A stretch of 39,392 nt of DNA from an uncultured Lachnospiraceae bacterium (lineage in GTDB: Bacteria; Bacillota; Clostridia; Lachnospirales; Lachnospiraceae). A program made the position numbers and the translations under genes. The notes below the pieces were generated by a model that worked only from the letters and a program-made list of their open reading frames with translations, was not told the DNA's origin and ran no database searches. How positions within the stretch are numbered: the stretch's first letter is position 1; the number at the start of each line of letters is the position of its first letter. Of this stretch, positions 1 through 7,876 are shown one piece after another. The stretch covers positions 1 through 39,392 of the forward strand of contig CAMWUL010000029.1 in NCBI GenBank assembly GCA_947177445.1. Direction: 5' to 3'.

Positions 1-20
1 ACAGGCTTTATGCGGCCTGT
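1..20 (-). other. Hairpin in unknown leftward transcript
   Basis: The arms ACAGGC and GCCTGT pair perfectly around an 8-nt loop. Together with the palindrome TTCAACaGTTGAA near 36-48 it suggests that the RNA leaving the leftward promoter at 105-132 is structured. A 22-codon reading frame (111 down to 43, beginning MTLFEAENG) overlaps it, but its ATG coincides with the -10 box, so it is unlikely to be translated from that start. I do not recognise the RNA or the frame. Confidence 0.3.
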
Positions 21-104
21 GGCGATTTTCCCTTTATTCAACTGTTGAACTCCCGCTGCGCTAATGCCCCATAAGTAAGGCCATTTTCTGCCTCGAATAA
101 AGTC

Positions 105-132
105 ATTATACCATAATCTCCAAAAAAAGCAA
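105..132 (-). promoter_or_regulatory. Leftward sigma-A-type promoter
   Basis: On the minus strand TTGCTT (132-127) is followed after 16 nt by a perfect TATAAT (110-105). It lies back to back with the rightward promoter at 141-169 and would drive whatever lies left of the window. Confidence 0.55.
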
Positions 133-140
133 GGGGTTTA

Positions 141-169
141 TTGACAAAAGGTTTTTCAGATGCTACATT
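141..169 (+). promoter_or_regulatory. Promoter of the RNA-repair/SbcCD run
   Basis: A perfect TTGACA (141-146), a 17-nt spacer ending in TGC (extended -10 form) and TACATT (164-169). It is the only strong rightward promoter seen before the RNA ligase gene at 613 and would give a leader of about 435 nt. Confidence 0.7.
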
Positions 170-612
170 AAAAAGGTAATGAGGATTTGATTTGTAGATT
201 GGAGGACCCCATGTAATACATATTCTGACAAGGGAACAGACAGAGACCGCAGACGCTGCAGGATGAACAGGCAGCGGCTGGTTTTTTGTGTGCTGGAAAG
301 TATGAGTCGGAATATATAGCAGTCAGCAGGGGGCATCTTTCAATAGGAGACGGATAGAAGGGCGAATCGTGAAAACCAAGGCAGCAGGCCGGCGGTGAAG
401 CGGAGTCCTTTTTCGTGCAGGCTGTGGCGGATATTCCCGTCATGGCTTTTTTATCATATCAGGAAAGGTTTTTAAACGGGCAGGATCGCACTGCATGCGT
501 ACAAAAACCTCTCGCGGAACTACTCCGCGATCAATAACCGGAAAGATGCTTCCATGGAGCAGGAGAGATTCCGAGGCTTTCGTGTGAAATTTCTTGTGAA
601 ATGGAGGTTTTT
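170..612 (+). other. Long leader without a confident gene
   Basis: This stretch would be transcribed from the 141-169 promoter. It contains GGAGG (201-205) followed by ATG-TAA (211-216), a bare start-stop. It also holds two short open frames (263-319, 18 codons; 415-537 from GTG or 442-537 from ATG, ending AELLRDQ), an inverted repeat AGGTTTTT (466-473)/AAAAACCT (503-510), and a perfect 6-bp hairpin CGCGGA/TCCGCG (513-529). It could be a regulatory leader, a non-coding RNA or the remains of a decayed gene. I recognise no known riboswitch. Confidence 0.4.
415..537 (+). CDS. Possible small ORF in the leader
   Basis: A 40-codon frame from GTG 415 (GGAG at 402-405 upstream) or 31 codons from ATG 442, ending in AELLRDQ. 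It overlaps the hairpin at 513-529, so translation could affect the fold. No family is recognised. The weak start signals and short length make this a low-confidence call; it may be a remnant. Confidence 0.2.
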   Translation: MQAVADIPVMAFLSYQERFLNGQDRTACVQKPLAELLRDQ

Positions 613-1440
613 ATGGAACAGATTTATAAATATCCCCGCACCCGTCATCTGGAGGGATCCCGGGAGCAGGCAGGAGACGAAGACCTGAAAATTGTGAAAT
701 TGGAGCAGCTGCAGGGAAAATATCTGGTATTGGAGGAAAAGGTGGACGGAGCAAACTGCGGGATCAGCTTCGGCAGTGACGGGAGAATGTATCTGCAGAG
801 CCGGGGGCATTTTCTGAATGGAGGCGGCGGAGAGCGTCAGTTCGATCTGTTTAAGCTCTGGGCAGGCTGCTTGGAGGGGGAGCTGTGCAGGCTTCTGGAG
901 GACAGATATGTTATGTATGGTGAATGGCTGTATGCAAAGCATACGGTTTTTTATGACAGACTGCCCCATTATTTTATGGAATTTGACATTATGGACAAGG
1001 AAACAGGGAAGTTCTTTTCAACCCGAAAGCGTCGGGAGTTTCTGAAGAGAGCACCCTTTATCCGGTCAGTCCGTGTGCTTGCAGCGGGGAGCTTTGACAG
1101 TGTGGAAGAAATCGCGGGATGGATCGGTCCCAGTCTCTTTATTTCAAAGGAGGCGGAGAAAAATTTTGCCGGGCAGTGCGCAAAGGGCGGGGTGGATTTG
1201 GAGCTTTCGGCGCGCCAGACAGATCTCACGGGGATTATGGAGGGGATCTATATCAAGGTGGAGGACGGAGATTATGTGACGGACCGCCTGAAGTTTGTGA
1301 GAGGTTCCTTTCTGAACAGGATCCTGGATTCCGAGAGCCACTGGATGAACCGTCCCATTGTTGCGAACCGCCTGGCGGAAGGAGTGGACCTTTTTGACTG
1401 GCAGAAGGGAGGGGAGAGCCATGGACAGCAGGATTTTTGA
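613..1440 (+). CDS. RNA ligase family protein (Rnl2-like)
   Basis: A 275-residue nucleotidyltransferase of the ATP-dependent RNA ligase fold, which would seal 3'-OH and 5'-phosphate RNA ends through enzyme-AMP and RNA-AMP intermediates. The adenylated lysine is visible as K43 in EKVDG (motif I). Further family motifs are the RGHF segment, YGEWLYAKHTVFYD and FMEFDIMD (III/IIIa), EGIYIKVED (IV) and RLKFVRG (V). An in-frame ATG at 601 is also possible, but 613 is preferred because TGGAGG (602-607) forms its ribosome binding site. The gene overlaps the HD-Pnk gene by 20 nt, so the two are probably translationally coupled. Whether it seals RNA or nicked duplexes cannot be read from sequence alone. 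The ligase assignment is firm; its natural substrate is unknown. Confidence 0.85.
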   Translation: MEQIYKYPRTRHLEGSREQAGDEDLKIVKLEQLQGKYLVLEEKVDGANCGISFGSDGRMYLQSRGHFLNGGGGERQFDLFKLWAGCLEGELCRLLEDRYVMYGEWLYAKHTVFYDRLPHYFMEFDIMDKETGKFFSTRKRREFLKRAPFIRSVRVLAAGSFDSVEEIAGWIGPSLFISKEAEKNFAGQCAKGGVDLELSARQTDLTGIMEGIYIKVEDGDYVTDRLKFVRGSFLNRILDSESHWMNRPIVANRLAEGVDLFDWQKGGESHGQQDF

Positions 1441-2563
1441 AGAGATCCGCAGCTGCGGGTTTTCTCTGGACCGGCTGGCGGAAGGGTATCCGGAGCTTTG
1501 CGCTTTAAAAAATATTCCTCAGAATCCGGAGTACCATGGAGAGGGAGATGTATACAGCCATACCCGGATGGTGTGTGAGAGCCTGACTGCTTTTCCTAAG
1601 TGGCAGGAATTGCCTGCCGGGGAGCAGGAGCTGTTATTTATGGCGGCGGCCTTTCACGATATAGGAAAAGAGATCTGTACAAAGCAGGAGGACGGAAAAT
1701 GGGTTTCACCGAAACATGCAATTGTGGGTGAGAAGGTATTCCGCAGGCTGGTTTATCGGGAGGCAGAGCGGTTTGGGCTGTCCTTTGAACAGCGGGAGAC
1801 GGCGGCAAAGCTGATCCGGTATCATGGGCTGCCGGTGTGGTTCTGGAAAAAGCCCAGGGCAGAGTATGAGCTGTTAAAGGCGGCGGAAAGCATTCCCCTG
1901 CGTCTGCTCTACCTGTTGTCCCGGGCGGATGTGGAGGGCCGGATTGGAAAGGAGGCCGATTCGCTGGAGGAGCAGGTGGAGCTGTTTGGGGAATATGCCA
2001 GGGAGACCGGGGGCTGGGAGGGCCCCTGGGAGTTTGCCGGCTCCTATACAAAATACCAGTACTTCCACAAGGAGCATATATGGAAAGGTGCTGATCTGTA
2101 TGATGATACGGTGTTTGATGTGATCCTCATGGCGGGTCTGCCCTTGTCCGGAAAGGACAGCTGGATCGAAAAAAACGGCGGGAACCTGCCTGTGATTTCC
2201 CTGGATGACATTCGCACGGAACTGGGAATTCTGCCGTCGAAGGGCTCCGGCAGAGTGGTTTCTCAGGCCAGAGAACGAGCCAGGGAGCTGCTTCGGAGAA
2301 AGGAACCCTTTATCTGGAATGCCACCAATATTGTCCGGGAGACCCGGCAGAAGCTGGTGGAGCTTTTTTCAGGCTACGGCGCCCGGGTGCATATCCTGTA
2401 TCTGGAGGTACCTTATGGGGAGCTGCTATTCAGAAACCGGAAAAGAGAGAGGTACATTCCGGAGAACGTTTTGGAGGATATGATCAGGAAGCTGGAGGTT
2501 CCGGAGCCCTGGGAGGCATATGAGGTGAGGATTATCACAGGCTCCGGGGAAAAAGAAGAATAA
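1421..2563 (+). CDS. HD-domain phosphoesterase / polynucleotide kinase (HD-Pnk)
   Basis: A 380-residue two-domain end-healing enzyme. The N-terminal HD phosphohydrolase domain shows H47, the paired H79-D80 in AAFHDIGKE, H99, H135 and D170 (SRAD). The C-terminal kinase domain has a P-loop, GLPLSGKDS (239-247), then SLDDIRTELG. The same domain order is known from Runella HD-Pnk, where the HD part removes 2',3'-cyclic phosphates and the kinase phosphorylates 5'-OH ends. ATG 1421 is preferred over the upstream in-frame 1358 because GGGAGGGGAG (1407-1416) precedes it. With the overlapping RNA ligase it would complete heal-and-seal repair. A small GC hairpin (2572-2587) follows the stop but lacks a U-tract, so read-through into sbcD is likely. 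Confidence 0.85.
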   Translation: MDSRIFEEIRSCGFSLDRLAEGYPELCALKNIPQNPEYHGEGDVYSHTRMVCESLTAFPKWQELPAGEQELLFMAAAFHDIGKEICTKQEDGKWVSPKHAIVGEKVFRRLVYREAERFGLSFEQRETAAKLIRYHGLPVWFWKKPRAEYELLKAAESIPLRLLYLLSRADVEGRIGKEADSLEEQVELFGEYARETGGWEGPWEFAGSYTKYQYFHKEHIWKGADLYDDTVFDVILMAGLPLSGKDSWIEKNGGNLPVISLDDIRTELGILPSKGSGRVVSQARERARELLRRKEPFIWNATNIVRETRQKLVELFSGYGARVHILYLEVPYGELLFRNRKRERYIPENVLEDMIRKLEVPEPWEAYEVRIITGSGEKEE

Positions 2564-2571
2564 AAAGCGCT

Positions 2572-2587
2572 GCCCCGGGCTCGGGGC
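2572..2587 (+). other. Intergenic GC hairpin without U-tract
   Basis: GCCCCG and CGGGGC pair perfectly around GGCT, just after the HD-Pnk stop and before sbcD. With no run of T after it, this is more likely an mRNA stability or processing element than a terminator. Confidence 0.35.
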
Positions 2588-2623
2588 CAAGATACGAATT
2601 GTGATGAAAGAGAGAGGTACCCT

Positions 2624-3760
2624 ATGAAATTGATTCATCTGTCAGATCTGCATCTGGGAAAGCGTGTCCATGAATTTTCCATGCTGGAGGATCAGGAATA
2701 TATTTTAAATCAGATCCTTCATGTGGTGGATGAGGAAAAGCCCCAGGGCATTTTGATGGCGGGGGACATTTATGATAAATCCATTCCGCCGGCGGAGGCG
2801 GTCCGGCTTTTTGATGATTTCCTCTGCAGGCTGGGGGAGAGAGAGCTCCAGGTGTTTGTTATCAGCGGGAATCATGATTCGCCGGACAGGCTTGCCTTCG
2901 GAAGCCGTCTGATGGACCCCGGCGGTATCCATATGTGTCCGGTATACAGAGGGCAGGTAAAGCCTTATGCCATGGAGGATGATTACGGGCCGGTGTATAT
3001 TTATATGCTGCCCTTTCTCAAGCCGGCGCAGGTGAGTCCGTATTTTCCGGAGGCGGCGGTGGAAACCTACACGGATGCCCTTGGCGCGGTGGTGGAACAG
3101 CTGGGAATCGACACTGAGGTGCGGAACATTCTTGTAACGCATCAGTTTGTCACCGGTGCGCTTCGTTCGGATTCGGAGGATATTTCCGTGGGAGGTGCGG
3201 ATAATGTGGATGCGTCTGTGTTTGCGGAATTCGATTATGTGGCTCTGGGGCATATTCACCGGCCCCAGAACCTGGGATCGGAAAGGATCCGATACTGTGG
3301 GACGCCGCTGAAGTATTCTTTTTCCGAGGCGTCTCAGGATAAGTCCGTCACGGTGTTGGAGCTTTGGGAAAAGGGCAGCCTGCAGGTGAGAACCGTACCT
3401 TTGATTCCTGTCAGAGATCTGCGCAGCATACGGGGAACCTACATGGAACTGACGGCAAGGAGCGCCTATGAGGGTACTGCAGTGGAGGATTATCTTCATA
3501 TCACATTGACGGACGAGGAGGACGTTCCCGACGCCATGGGAAAGCTGAGAGTGATCTATCCCAATTTGATGAAGCTGGACTATGATAATAAGCGCACCCG
3601 CGCGGCAGGCTGCCTGCAGACAGAGGAAAATGTACAGCAGAAGGATCCTCTGGAGCTTTGGACAGAATTTTACGAGATGCAGAACAATCAGCCGATGAGC
3701 GAAAAACAGAAAAAGCTTTCCCGGGAATTGATGGAGAAAATTTGGAGGGACGGGGTATGA
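2624..3760 (+). CDS. sbcD: Exonuclease SbcCD, nuclease subunit SbcD
   Basis: A 378-residue Mre11-like calcineurin-fold nuclease that cuts DNA hairpins and blocked ends in complex with SbcC. Metal-binding motifs appear in order: DLHLG (8-12), GDIYDK (about 47-52), GNHDS, VTHQF and GHIH. The length is normal for the family. ATG 2624 follows an AGAGAGG ribosome binding site. Its stop overlaps the sbcC start as ATGA (3757-3760), so subunit synthesis is coupled. The unusual point is the neighbour: it follows the RNA ligase/HD-Pnk pair on the same strand with only a 60-nt gap and no terminator. Confidence 0.95.
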   Translation: MKLIHLSDLHLGKRVHEFSMLEDQEYILNQILHVVDEEKPQGILMAGDIYDKSIPPAEAVRLFDDFLCRLGERELQVFVISGNHDSPDRLAFGSRLMDPGGIHMCPVYRGQVKPYAMEDDYGPVYIYMLPFLKPAQVSPYFPEAAVETYTDALGAVVEQLGIDTEVRNILVTHQFVTGALRSDSEDISVGGADNVDASVFAEFDYVALGHIHRPQNLGSERIRYCGTPLKYSFSEASQDKSVTVLELWEKGSLQVRTVPLIPVRDLRSIRGTYMELTARSAYEGTAVEDYLHITLTDEEDVPDAMGKLRVIYPNLMKLDYDNKRTRAAGCLQTEENVQQKDPLELWTEFYEMQNNQPMSEKQKKLSRELMEKIWRDGV

Positions 3761-6700
3761 GACCGATCAGGCTGATTGTATCCGCTTTTGGTCCTTATGC
3801 GGGCAGGGTGGAATTGAATATGGACATGCTGGGCGAGAGCGGGCTGTATCTGATCACAGGGGACACCGGCGCAGGAAAAACCAGTATCTTTGATGCCATT
3901 ACCTTTGCACTTTACGGGGAGGCCAGCGGCAATGACCGGGAGCCGGAGATGCTGCGGTCAAAGTATGCGGAGCCGGGGACGCCCACCCGGGTGGAGCTGA
4001 CTTTTGCCTATGGAGGAAAAACCTACACGATATGCCGGAATCCGGAGTATGAGCGTCCTGCCAGACGGGGAGAGGGAACCACGATTCAGAGGGCGGACGC
4101 TCTGCTGATCTGCCCGGACGGAGGCCGGATCACCAGGATCAAGGATGTGAATCAGGCCGTCAGGGATATTTTAGGGGTGGATCGGACGCAGTTTTCCCAG
4201 ATTGCCATGATTGCCCAGGGGGATTTCCGGGAGCTGCTCCGGGCCGACACCAGGGACAGACAGGCAGTTTTTCGGGAAATATTTAAAACCCGGTATTATC
4301 AAAGGCTTCAGGATGCCTTGAAGGAGGAATCAAAAAAGCTGAGGGAGGCCTGTGAGAGCGCCAGAGCCAGCGTGGCTCAGTATCAGGAAGGAATTCTCTG
4401 GGAGGAGGACGACGCACTGTGGCCGGAGGTGGAAAAGGCCAGAACCGGCGCCCTGCCTTTTGGAGAAACGCCCAAGCTGGTGGAGAGGCTTTTACATCAG
4501 GACAGGGAGCTGGATGAAAATCTGCAGAAGGAGAAAGACGGGATTCGGCTGAAGCTGGAGGAGCTCAGCGCCGCTTTGGGAAAGGCCGCGGAGTTTCAAA
4601 AGCTGGAAGAGGAGCTTTTCCAGGCCCGGAAACAGCTGGAGGAGAAAAAGACAGCGCTGGAGCAGCGCAGGCTTCGTATGGAGGAGGAACATGACCGCAG
4701 GCCGGAGAGGGAGTTTCTGCAGAGAGAGATCGCGGCTTTGGAGGCGGAAATGCCCCGCTACGGAAAATGGCAGGAGCTGATGCAGGAATATGAGCATGCC
4801 CGGGAGCAGCTTAAGCAGGAAAATGAGATCCGGCAGGAGCTGATAAAAAGAGAGGAGGACCTTGGAAAAGCGGCGGCGCAGCTTAAGGAAGAGGAAAGGA
4901 GCCTGGAAAACGCCGGGGAGCAAAGGGAAAGGCTTCGGAATGAGAAGGAGCAGGCGGGGCGGGAGAAGGAAGCCCTGGAAGCTTTGCGGGCCGCTGTATT
5001 GAACCACAAGGGCTGCAGGGAGCGGCTGGCAAAGGCCCGGCAGACGCTGGAAGAATTTCAGCAGGAAAAGGACAGGCAGGCGCTGGAGCAGAAGGAGCTG
5101 GAAGAGCAGATCCGCAGTCTGAGGGAGGCTCTGAGAACGCTGGAGCCGGTGGAGGCCCGGAGGGAAAAGCTGATCTACCGGCAGGAGCGGGAGAAGGAGC
5201 GGCACCGGGAGCTGCTTGCACTGGAAGAATCCCTGGAGGAGTACGGCAGGCTGTGCCGCAGGTGGGAGGAGGCCCGGGAGGCTTATGGGAAGGCTCAGGA
5301 GAAGGCTGACCGTCAGGGCGAGAGGTACCGGGCACAGAACAAGGCGTTTCTGGACGAACAGGCCGGAATACTGGCGGATACATTGACAGAGGGGCATCCC
5401 TGCCCGGTGTGCGGGTCACTGAGTCATCCCAGCCCGGCTGTAAAATCCGTACAGGCTCCGTCGGAGGCGGAATTAGAAGCGCAGAAGAAGCGATACGAGC
5501 ATGCCCAGGCCGCCGCCGGGGATGCCAGCGCGGCTGCCGCAGGCCATAAGGCCGCCGCGGAGGCCAAGGGTGCGGAGGCAGCAGGCAGGCTGGAGGAATT
5601 GACCGGCATGACCGATCCGAAACAGGCGGAGGGTGCGGTTTTGGAGGCGCTGGATCAGGTCCGGCAGTCTCTGGAAGAGACAAAACGGCAGCTGGAGGAG
5701 GCGGAGAGAGGGCTTTCGGAGAAACGAGAGCTTTCCGAACGGCTTCAGGCCGGGGAGGACAGACTGGCAGCTTTTGCGAAGGAGCGGGGGAAGCTGGAGA
5801 GCCGGCTTGTTCAGGCGGCAGGAGAGCATGATATTTTGAAGGGAAAGGCGGAGACCGAACAGGAGAGCCTTGTTATCAGAATACGGGAATGCATGACGCA
5901 GAATCTGTGGAAGGAGCCTTCCGAAACAGAGGAAGAGTGCAAGGAGGATTCGGATCTTCTGGAAAAGGCAAAGCAGCAGATCCCCCTGCAGATTCATGGC
6001 CGGGAAAACAGAATAAACAGTCTGGAGGCTCTGATCCGGCAGGAAGAAGAACGCATATCCCGGAGGACTCAGCTGGGAAAGATGATCCGGGAGACGGAAA
6101 ACCGGATCCGGGAGACGGGGGACCAGCTCACGGCCTGCCGGGAGAGGATTGCCGGAGCGGAAAGCCGGAGAGCGCAGACAGGGGAACAGCTGGTCGTTCT
6201 GGAGGCCGAATTGAAGTATACGTCCCGGCAGGAGGCGGAAGAGGCAAGGAGGGAAATGCTTCGGCAAGGCTCGAAGCTGGAGGAGTCGCTGAAGAAGGCC
6301 GAGAAGGATTTCGGGGATACTGAGAAGGAAACCGCACAGCTGTCGGGAAGGATATCCCAGCTGGAGAAGCAGCTGGAGCATTCCCGGCGGATGGATTTGG
6401 TGTCCCTGAAGGCGGAAAAACAAAAGCTGGAGGAATCGGAGAAAGCGCTGGCAGACCGGCAGAAGGCAGTACATATTCGTCTTTCGGCCAATGGGGCGGT
6501 GCTGGAAAATATCCGAAGCAGAGGGGAGAGTCTGGAGGAGCTGGAACAGAAATGGACCTGGGTCAGGGGGCTGTCGGACACGGCCAACGGTAATCTGGCG
6601 GGAAAGGACAGGATCATGCTGGAGACGTATATTCAGATGGCTTATTTTGACCGGATTATCCGGCGCGCCAATCTGCGGTTTATGGTAATGTCCGGGGGCC

Positions 6701-7101
6701 AGTATGAGCTGAAGCGCCGCAGGGAGGCGGACGGCGGACGCAGTCAGAGTGGTCTGGAGCTGGATGTGATCGACCATTACAATGGCACGGAGCGCAGTGT
6801 AAAGACCCTTTCCGGAGGAGAATCCTTTAAGGCGGCCCTGTCTCTGGCGCTGGGGCTGTCCGATGAAATCCAGGCGTCTGCCGGAGGGATTCGGATGGAT
6901 ACCATGTTTGTGGACGAGGGCTTTGGCTCGTTAGATGAGGATTCCCTGAGGCAGGCCATACAGGCCCTGGCCGGTCTGTCTGAGGGGAACCGGCTGGTGG
7001 GAATCATTTCCCATGTGGGAGAGCTGAAGGAAAGGATCGATAAACAGATTGTGGTGACCAAAGAAAAATCCGGGGGCAGCAGGGTGGAGATCTGCATCTG
7101 A
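3757..7101 (+). CDS. sbcC: Exonuclease SbcCD, ATPase subunit SbcC
   Basis: A 1114-residue Rad50/SMC-like ATPase. The N-terminal lobe has Walker A GDTGAGKT (35-42). Two long coiled-coil arms rich in E, K, Q and R (roughly 190-960) flank the zinc hook CPVC (549-552), which dimerises two molecules. The C-terminal lobe has the signature LSGGE (S1019) and Walker B MFVDEGFGSLDE (D1053, E1054). Together with SbcD it processes hairpins, palindromes and protein-blocked DNA ends. That role is notable in a region carrying several palindromic repeats. The start is fixed by the ATGA overlap with sbcD. It converges on tadA with one nucleotide between the two stops. Confidence 0.95.
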   Translation: MRPIRLIVSAFGPYAGRVELNMDMLGESGLYLITGDTGAGKTSIFDAITFALYGEASGNDREPEMLRSKYAEPGTPTRVELTFAYGGKTYTICRNPEYERPARRGEGTTIQRADALLICPDGGRITRIKDVNQAVRDILGVDRTQFSQIAMIAQGDFRELLRADTRDRQAVFREIFKTRYYQRLQDALKEESKKLREACESARASVAQYQEGILWEEDDALWPEVEKARTGALPFGETPKLVERLLHQDRELDENLQKEKDGIRLKLEELSAALGKAAEFQKLEEELFQARKQLEEKKTALEQRRLRMEEEHDRRPEREFLQREIAALEAEMPRYGKWQELMQEYEHAREQLKQENEIRQELIKREEDLGKAAAQLKEEERSLENAGEQRERLRNEKEQAGREKEALEALRAAVLNHKGCRERLAKARQTLEEFQQEKDRQALEQKELEEQIRSLREALRTLEPVEARREKLIYRQEREKERHRELLALEESLEEYGRLCRRWEEAREAYGKAQEKADRQGERYRAQNKAFLDEQAGILADTLTEGHPCPVCGSLSHPSPAVKSVQAPSEAELEAQKKRYEHAQAAAGDASAAAAGHKAAAEAKGAEAAGRLEELTGMTDPKQAEGAVLEALDQVRQSLEETKRQLEEAERGLSEKRELSERLQAGEDRLAAFAKERGKLESRLVQAAGEHDILKGKAETEQESLVIRIRECMTQNLWKEPSETEEECKEDSDLLEKAKQQIPLQIHGRENRINSLEALIRQEEERISRRTQLGKMIRETENRIRETGDQLTACRERIAGAESRRAQTGEQLVVLEAELKYTSRQEAEEARREMLRQGSKLEESLKKAEKDFGDTEKETAQLSGRISQLEKQLEHSRRMDLVSLKAEKQKLEESEKALADRQKAVHIRLSANGAVLENIRSRGESLEELEQKWTWVRGLSDTANGNLAGKDRIMLETYIQMAYFDRIIRRANLRFMVMSGGQYELKRRREADGGRSQSGLELDVIDHYNGTERSVKTLSGGESFKAALSLALGLSDEIQASAGGIRMDTMFVDEGFGSLDEDSLRQAIQALAGLSEGNRLVGIISHVGELKERIDKQIVVTKEKSGGSRVEICI

Positions 7102-7102
7102 A

Positions 7103-7612
7103 TCAGGTCTGCCCGGTCTCCCTTTTTCGAAGCTTTTCCGCCCGGTTCCGCTCCCGCAGCTGTGTGAAAAACAGCTTCAGCAGGGCGCTGCACTCTTCCT
7201 CCAGCACGCCTCTGGTTACGGCGGCCTGATGATTAAACTGGGGCATCTCCAGAATGTTCAGAATGGAACCGCCGCAGCCGGCCTTGGGATTCATGCATCC
7301 CATGACGACCTGGGGGATCCGGGCCTGAATAATGGCCCCAGCACACATCTGGCAGGGCTCCAGGGTCACATAGAGCGTGCAGTCCTCCAGCCGCCAGTCG
7401 CCTATATATTTGCTGGCCCTTTTGACAGCGGTGATTTCCGCGTGGGCCAGCGTGCTTTTATCCGTATTGCGCCGGTTGTAGCCCCGGCCGATAATCCTGT
7501 CCTGGTGGACGATTACACAGCCGATGGGGACTTCTCCCAGCGCATAGGCTTTCTTTGCCTGCTTCAGGGCTTCTTTCATGTATTTTTCCGAAATGCTTTT
7601 TATGACAGCCAT
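7103..7612 (-). CDS. tadA: tRNA-specific adenosine deaminase TadA
   Basis: A 169-residue zinc-dependent deaminase that converts wobble adenosine 34 to inosine in tRNA-Arg(ACG). The active site is clear: HAE with H57 and E59, and PCQMC with C87 and C90 as zinc ligands. The length matches bacterial TadA, with a short basic C-terminal tail. ATG 7612 is preceded by AAGGGGAG on the minus strand. The gene stands alone on the minus strand, ending against sbcC. Confidence 0.93.
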   Translation of the reverse strand: MAVIKSISEKYMKEALKQAKKAYALGEVPIGCVIVHQDRIIGRGYNRRNTDKSTLAHAEITAVKRASKYIGDWRLEDCTLYVTLEPCQMCAGAIIQARIPQVVMGCMNPKAGCGGSILNILEMPQFNHQAAVTRGVLEEECSALLKLFFTQLRERNRAEKLRKRETGQT

Positions 7613-7756
7613 AGTTGTATTCTCCCCTTTGCAGAACCCTTGAGCATAAGGCGCGGAAGCTGCGCGGCAGCCGGATTCCTGAGTGCATCATACCACAAAT
7701 GGCGGGCTTTTGGAAGCAGAGAGAAGGGAACTGTCATTCACCGTTTCGCCGCAGCA

Positions 7757-7785
7757 TTGACTTTTTCCGGAATAAGGTATACTAT
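7757..7785 (+). promoter_or_regulatory. Promoter upstream of the LacI-family gene
   Basis: TTGACT (7757-7762) and, after 17 nt, TACTAT (7780-7785). The overlapping TATACT at 7778 would give a 15-nt spacer. It lies in the 264-bp gap between tadA and the regulator and would give a leader of about 85 nt. Confidence 0.5.
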
Positions 7786-7876
7786 TACCATAGAAACCTT
7801 TCGAAAGAGCGAAGGACGAACAGGTTTGTAAATATCCGGTCAGTCAGAAGTCTGTCCGGGCGGAAAGGCGCAGAAA

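Noticed and set aside
168..443. A 91-codon minus-strand frame in the leader region
   Set aside because: Cysteine- and proline-rich translation without a ribosome binding site, opposite a transcribed leader; it does not look like a protein.
1358..1420. A longer N-terminus for HD-Pnk
   Set aside because: The extra 21 residues overlap the ligase in another frame and lack a ribosome binding site; GGGAGGGGAG marks ATG 1421.
3757..7101. Possible fusion or repeat gene because of the repetitive E/K/Q-rich translation
   Set aside because: The pattern is ordinary Rad50/SbcC coiled coil around a CPVC zinc hook.
7229..7831. A 200-codon plus-strand frame across tadA
   Set aside because: It is antisense to tadA, whose zinc-site motifs are complete.
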